From Chitinophagaceae bacterium (GTDB taxonomy: Bacteria; Bacteroidota; Bacteroidia; Chitinophagales; Chitinophagaceae): DNA of 8,818 nt. The stretch's first letter is position 1, and each line of letters begins with the position of its first letter. This document shows, piece by piece, positions 5,531-8,818 of the stretch. The translations under genes and the position numbers were made by a program. The DNA lies in contig JANXWM010000542.1 of assembly GCA_025351145.1 (NCBI GenBank), positions 1 to 8,818 on the forward strand. Reading direction: 5' to 3'. A model generated the notes under the pieces. That model did not search any database, had not been told where the DNA came from, and was given only the letters and a program-made list of their open reading frames with translations.

Positions 5531-5626
5531 TATTCGCTTCGGTAAAAGCTCAATTCATAATCAATCGGTACAAGAGTGCGACGCAAGGAAAGCTTCATAG
5601 CATTACAGCAGCCCGGTACAAAAAAT
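5531..5626 (-). repeat. Dispersed ~90-bp intergenic repeat, copy B (inverted relative to A)
   Basis: Read on the minus strand it begins TTTTTTGTACCGGGCTG, contains CTTGCGTCGCACTCTTGTAC (5585-5566) and ends TGAGCTTTTACCGAAG (5552-5537) then CGAATA, identical to copy A in these blocks; the first spacer between blocks matches at about half its positions. It starts 2 bp after the glycosidase stop codon and so lies in that gene's 3' untranslated region in forward sense. In this copy the TTCGG arm seen in A and C is replaced, so the short stem is not conserved. Confidence 0.85.
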
Positions 5627-5628
5627 AA

Positions 5629-8565
5629 TTAATGCTTATCGATAATGGCCTTATAAATTGCCTCCTGGATATTAGGCCTCACATTAAGCTGACCAAGCTT
5701 TCCGTTGGCACCACCATCGGGACAAACGCGGTTCGATAAAAATATATAGATAAGGTCTTGCGCAGGATCAACCCAAACGCAGGTGCCCGTAAAACCAGTG
5801 TGGCCAAAGGTTTGCGGCGATACACTTTTGCTCGGGTACGGTTCTTTACGTGTAGCATTGTCTTTCTCCGGTTTATCGAAACCCAAACCCCGGCGGCTTG
5901 AATCGCTGTGATAAGCTGTGAAAAAATCAATGGTTGATTTCTTTAAATAGCGCACACCATTAAGCTCGCCACCATTCAGTAACATCTGGTACAACTTTGC
6001 AAGATCGTAGGCATTACTGAACAGCCCTGCATGCCCTGCAACCCCTCCAAACATGGCTGCACCTGGGTCGTGCACATTGCCACGCAATAACTGTAAACGA
6101 AAATATTTTTCCTGTTCTGTAGGCGCAATATTACTTAAGGGAATATTTGCTTCGGGCAGAAAGCCGGTACTTGCCATTTGCATGGGGGCATAAAAAATTT
6201 CATGCGCAAAAACATCGAGTGTTTTGCCGGTTATCTGTTCTACAATTTTTCCAAGAAAAATAAAATCATTATCGCTGTAAACATATTTGCCCTGTGGTGT
6301 AAGCGGGCTTTTTAATATGCGTGCATAAATGCTGTCTTCCCAATTTTTGCGCATATACATATTTTCTGCAACGGGAATGCTGTAAAGACTGTCAGGTTTA
6401 GATTGATAAAACCCAGGCTTGGGTATGCCGGTTACTGTATCGATTGTTTCTCTATAAAAAGGAATAAAAGGCGTTAAGCCAGCCTGGTGCAGCAACACAT
6501 TTTCTAATGTAAGATTTGCTTTATCTGTACCAACCACCCATGGTAAATAATCGCCGAGTGTTTTATGTATATCGAGTTTACCTTCTTCGTATAACTTCAT
6601 TACCGATACTGTTGTTGCAGAAATTTTTGTAACCGATGCAAGGTCGTAGGCTGTATTGGTTGTTACCCGTTCTGTGCTGTCGTAAGTCATGTAACCGTAG
6701 GCTTTATTAAAAATAACTTTCCCGTTTCTTGCAGCCAGCACAACACAGCCGGGCGTTGCATGTTTTTGAATAGCATCGTTGGCAATAGCATCAATGCTGG
6801 TAAGAGTTGCACTGCTTAAGCCAACTGATTCTGGTGTGGCGGAAGGCAACTCAGGAGAAGGCTGATCAATACCATAACCGAATTTGAAATTATTACAAAC
6901 AGTAACAGGCAATTTACCTTTAGCACTAAACCTTCCGTTGAGCCAGTCAAAGGCCGCACGTTGAAAAATTGCATCATCTTCATAACACGCTACAAGGTTT
7001 GGCATATTGCAAAAATTCTTTATGGCATAAGGATTTCCAAATACCAAAGTAACTGTTGTAAATGATCGCTGAATACCCGCAACAAGATTACCCGCGGCGG
7101 CACTTATACCAAAATTATTCGCCGGGAATTTTGAAAATTTATGCACCCCGATAATCACTGTTTCATATTTCTTCTTCAAAGAATTTAATAAGCTATTAGC
7201 CTTTACTGAATCGGCTGCAAAATCGAAATAATAAGTGTCGGCATTGTAATAATTATGAATAAGGTTAGCAAACACATTCGCTTCTGTTAACCCAATACCC
7301 ACATAAGCAACAGATGTATTTTTCTTTAAAGGCAGCAGTTCCGGCTGCGACAAATTCAAAAGCGTTAAAGATTTTTCAGCAGCTTCCGTACGCAATTGCG
7401 GCACTTCTTTATTAAGGTCTTCTGCAATGTTATTTATATCAACGGGCTGAGCATTATTTAAACCAAGATGATATTTTACCAGCAATACTTTCTTTACCCT
7501 TTCTTCAATATCATGTTTATCAAGTTTTTTCTTTTTTATTGCTTCAAGAATTTTTTTTATGCTGCCATCAATATCTCCGGGCAGGCAGAGCATATCGTTG
7601 CCTGCAATCAAACTTTGCAGCGATGCATCGCCGCCTTTGTAATATTTTGCCACGCCCTGCATTTCAAGTGCATCTGTAAATGAAATGCCTTTAAAACCCA
7701 GTTCATTGCGTAATAAACCGGTTACATTTTTTTGTGATAACGATGTTGGCAGGTGAGCCGTAGTATCAATTACAGGGATGCTTAAATGTGCGATCATTAC
7801 GCTGCCCACACCTGCTTCAAATATTTTTTTGAAAGGATATAGCTCCAGCGCATTCAATTGATCCATCGTTTTATTTACCACAGGTAGATCGAAATGCGAA
7901 TCCACCGCCACATCTCCATGACCGGGAAAATGTTTGGCGCAGGCAAGCACACCGGCATCCTGCAAGCCCTGCATAATCTTAGTTCCAAACAAAGCCACTT
8001 TGTATTTATCTTCCCCAAAAGAACGGTAACCAATTACCGGATTATTCGGGTTATTATTGATGTCAACCACCGGTGCATAATCAACCTGAATGCCGGCACG
8101 TTTGCATTGCTCGCCCATCGCTTTTCCAATGCGGTAAACAAGCGATGCATCCTGCACAGCGCCAAGTGTAAGCTGGTCAGGAAATTTCATTACACTGTCA
8201 GTCATGCGCATGCCCAAGCCCGTTTCTCCATCTATACAAACCATCAAAGGCGTTTGTGCGATTGCCTGGTAATGGTTAATAAAATTTGCCTGCTGTACCG
8301 GGTTACCGCGAAACTCGCATATAGCGCCGATATTGTATTTCTTTATGTCTTCAATGATGATTGAGTCGTAATATTTTGGGCCACTGGGTGTATATTCACT
8401 TTCCCGCATCACCATTAGTTGTGCTATGCGCTGCTCTTTTGAAAGCGATTTATATACACTGTCAACCCAATGTTTTGCTTCGGGTGTTTGATCGTAAAAT
8501 TTTTGGGCAACCGATGCAGTTGTGCAGCCGACAAAAAATAAAAATACAGCCAGTTGTTTCATCAT
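5629..8565 (-). CDS. Secreted GH3 (NagZ-like) beta-N-acetylhexosaminidase fused to a beta-lactamase-fold serine hydrolase (978 aa)
   Basis: Predicted exported two-enzyme fusion for cell-wall or amino-sugar breakdown. Numbered from ATG 8565: a signal peptide MMKQLAVFLFFVGCTTASVAQ, cleavable after SVA or a weak lipobox FVGC. GH3 catalytic barrel about 25-375, with GYRSFGED (179-186), KHFPGHG (211-217) followed by D222-S-H224 (the NagZ-type Asp-His dyad) and nucleophile D298 in FTDALEM. A GH3 C-terminal sandwich runs about 395-565 (GRFSAKGKLPVTV). The beta-lactamase/class C domain is about 575-978: S644-VT-K647, YSDN (763-766, for the usual YxN) and HTG (922-924), so the active-site set looks intact. 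This fusion is known widely in Bacteroidota. An in-frame GTG at 8583 would add MFFKIL; ATG 8565 gives a cleaner signal peptide. NagZ-like specificity is inferred from the DSH dyad; the second domain could be an esterase, amidase or D-aminopeptidase. Confidence 0.93.
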   Translation of the reverse strand: MMKQLAVFLFFVGCTTASVAQKFYDQTPEAKHWVDSVYKSLSKEQRIAQLMVMRESEYTPSGPKYYDSIIIEDIKKYNIGAICEFRGNPVQQANFINHYQAIAQTPLMVCIDGETGLGMRMTDSVMKFPDQLTLGAVQDASLVYRIGKAMGEQCKRAGIQVDYAPVVDINNNPNNPVIGYRSFGEDKYKVALFGTKIMQGLQDAGVLACAKHFPGHGDVAVDSHFDLPVVNKTMDQLNALELYPFKKIFEAGVGSVMIAHLSIPVIDTTAHLPTSLSQKNVTGLLRNELGFKGISFTDALEMQGVAKYYKGGDASLQSLIAGNDMLCLPGDIDGSIKKILEAIKKKKLDKHDIEERVKKVLLVKYHLGLNNAQPVDINNIAEDLNKEVPQLRTEAAEKSLTLLNLSQPELLPLKKNTSVAYVGIGLTEANVFANLIHNYYNADTYYFDFAADSVKANSLLNSLKKKYETVIIGVHKFSKFPANNFGISAAAGNLVAGIQRSFTTVTLVFGNPYAIKNFCNMPNLVACYEDDAIFQRAAFDWLNGRFSAKGKLPVTVCNNFKFGYGIDQPSPELPSATPESVGLSSATLTSIDAIANDAIQKHATPGCVVLAARNGKVIFNKAYGYMTYDSTERVTTNTAYDLASVTKISATTVSVMKLYEEGKLDIHKTLGDYLPWVVGTDKANLTLENVLLHQAGLTPFIPFYRETIDTVTGIPKPGFYQSKPDSLYSIPVAENMYMRKNWEDSIYARILKSPLTPQGKYVYSDNDFIFLGKIVEQITGKTLDVFAHEIFYAPMQMASTGFLPEANIPLSNIAPTEQEKYFRLQLLRGNVHDPGAAMFGGVAGHAGLFSNAYDLAKLYQMLLNGGELNGVRYLKKSTIDFFTAYHSDSSRRGLGFDKPEKDNATRKEPYPSKSVSPQTFGHTGFTGTCVWVDPAQDLIYIFLSNRVCPDGGANGKLGQLNVRPNIQEAIYKAIIDKH

Positions 8566-8608
8566 CAATATTTTAAAAAACACAAGTTATAGAAATAAGC
8601 GGTTAGAA

Positions 8609-8697
8609 AATTTTTGGGCCGGGCCGAAGTGAGAATGGCATCTTCTCTTGCGTCGCACTCTTTTACGTTCGGATTATATATTGAGCTTTTACCGAAG
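8609..8697 (+). repeat. Dispersed ~90-bp intergenic repeat, copy C (most diverged)
   Basis: It carries AATTTTTGGGCCGGGCC at the left, CTTGCGTCGCACTCTT (8646-8661), then TTACGTTCGGATTAT, and TGAGCTTTTACCGAAG (8682-8697) at the right. It lacks the CGAATA end shared by A and B. Arms TTCGG (8668-8672) and CCGAA (8692-8696) are kept. It lies between the glycosidase start and the window edge, in opposite orientation to copy B, so B and C bracket that gene. Confidence 0.82.
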
Positions 8698-8704
8698 TCA
8701 CCCA

Positions 8705-8738
8705 GCAACGGCGGCGTTGCGTTATGTTGTATTACAAC
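8705..8738. other. Two adjacent palindromes in the right-end intergenic region
   Basis: GCAACG (8705-8710) and CGTTGC (8715-8720) form a GC-rich 6-bp stem around GCGG, and GTTGTA-T-TACAAC (8726-8738) is a perfect 13-bp palindrome 5 bp further on. No T run follows, so neither is an intrinsic terminator. They may belong to a larger form of repeat C or be a regulator site for a gene beyond the edge. The rest of 8739-8818 shows nothing recognisable. Confidence 0.3.
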
Positions 8739-8818
8739 TTGTGAACAATGCATACCTTCAAAAGAGCAAAAGCCCAAAGCAGCGATACCCATCTACGCAG
8801 TGATTTATTGATCCTATC

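Noticed and set aside
2191..5626. Composite transposon or integron bounded by repeats A and B
   Set aside because: No transposase, integrase or target-site duplication seen; a third copy (C) lies outside, so the repeats are better read as dispersed elements.
7894..8364. Plus-strand 156-codon open frame
   Set aside because: Lies entirely antisense to the strongly supported GH3 domain; its composition (many His, Arg, Cys) is that of a shadow frame.
8566..8583. GTG start at 8583 for the glycosidase fusion
   Set aside because: The added MFFKIL precedes a complete signal peptide that begins at ATG 8565; ATG is the more usual choice. It cannot be fully excluded.
8565..8792. Minus-strand 75-codon frame whose TGA overlaps the glycosidase ATG as TGATG, suggesting translational coupling
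   Set aside because: Most of it is a translation of repeat copy C and the neighbouring palindromes; the peptide resembles no family, and the overlap can arise by chance.
1..8818. tRNA, rRNA or CRISPR array
   Set aside because: No cloverleaf with a TTC-type arm, no rRNA-like stretch and no regularly spaced direct repeats were recognised on either strand.

Overview
The window looks like chromosomal DNA from a member of the Bacteroidota, probably near the Chitinophagaceae. The grounds are a UvrA with Bacteroidota-style sequence, an ECF sigma factor of the type common in that phylum, a LytS/LytR-type kinase and regulator pair, a GH3 plus serine-hydrolase fusion typical of the phylum, starts without Shine-Dalgarno sequences, and several matches to the Bacteroidota promoter pattern TTTG / TAnnTTTG. 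The placement rests on protein and promoter style only; no database comparison was possible.

Layout. At the left edge (1-1262, minus) lies the N-terminal 420 codons of uvrA. After a divergent intergenic region comes an ECF sigma factor (1471-2052, plus), followed by a hairpin repeat (2072-2139) and a strong intrinsic terminator (2157-2182). From 2414 to 5464 the plus strand carries a compact block: a one-TM LytS-type histidine kinase, a LytTR response regulator 1 bp later, a TauD-like Fe(II)/2-oxoglutarate oxygenase, a GRDP-like (WHxHILDT) protein ending in a regular Cys/Trp/His tail, and a 50-residue basic protein. A 13-bp perfect-stem terminator (5467-5501) closes it. The minus strand from 8565 to 5629 holds a secreted GH3 (NagZ-like) / beta-lactamase-fold fusion enzyme facing the block.

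Three diverged copies of an approximately 90-bp dispersed repeat lie between the genes: A (2191-2284, plus), B (5531-5626, minus) and C (8609-8697, plus). A and B face each other around the two-component/oxygenase block; B and C flank the glycosidase in opposite orientation. The block between A and B looks lower in GC than uvrA, the sigma gene and the glycosidase, so it may be an acquired module, but this is by-eye inference.

How the genes may work together: the kinase and regulator could sense a membrane or intracellular cue and control the oxygenase/GRDP pair next to them. The most unusual object is the GRDP-like protein with its C-x3-C-x3-C-x3-C tail (two CWHxC units) encoded 19 bp after an iron-dependent oxygenase. 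It may be a metal-binding tail or a substrate of the oxygenase; neither is shown by the sequence. The glycosidase fusion and UvrA appear to be unrelated housekeeping functions (cell-wall turnover and DNA repair).
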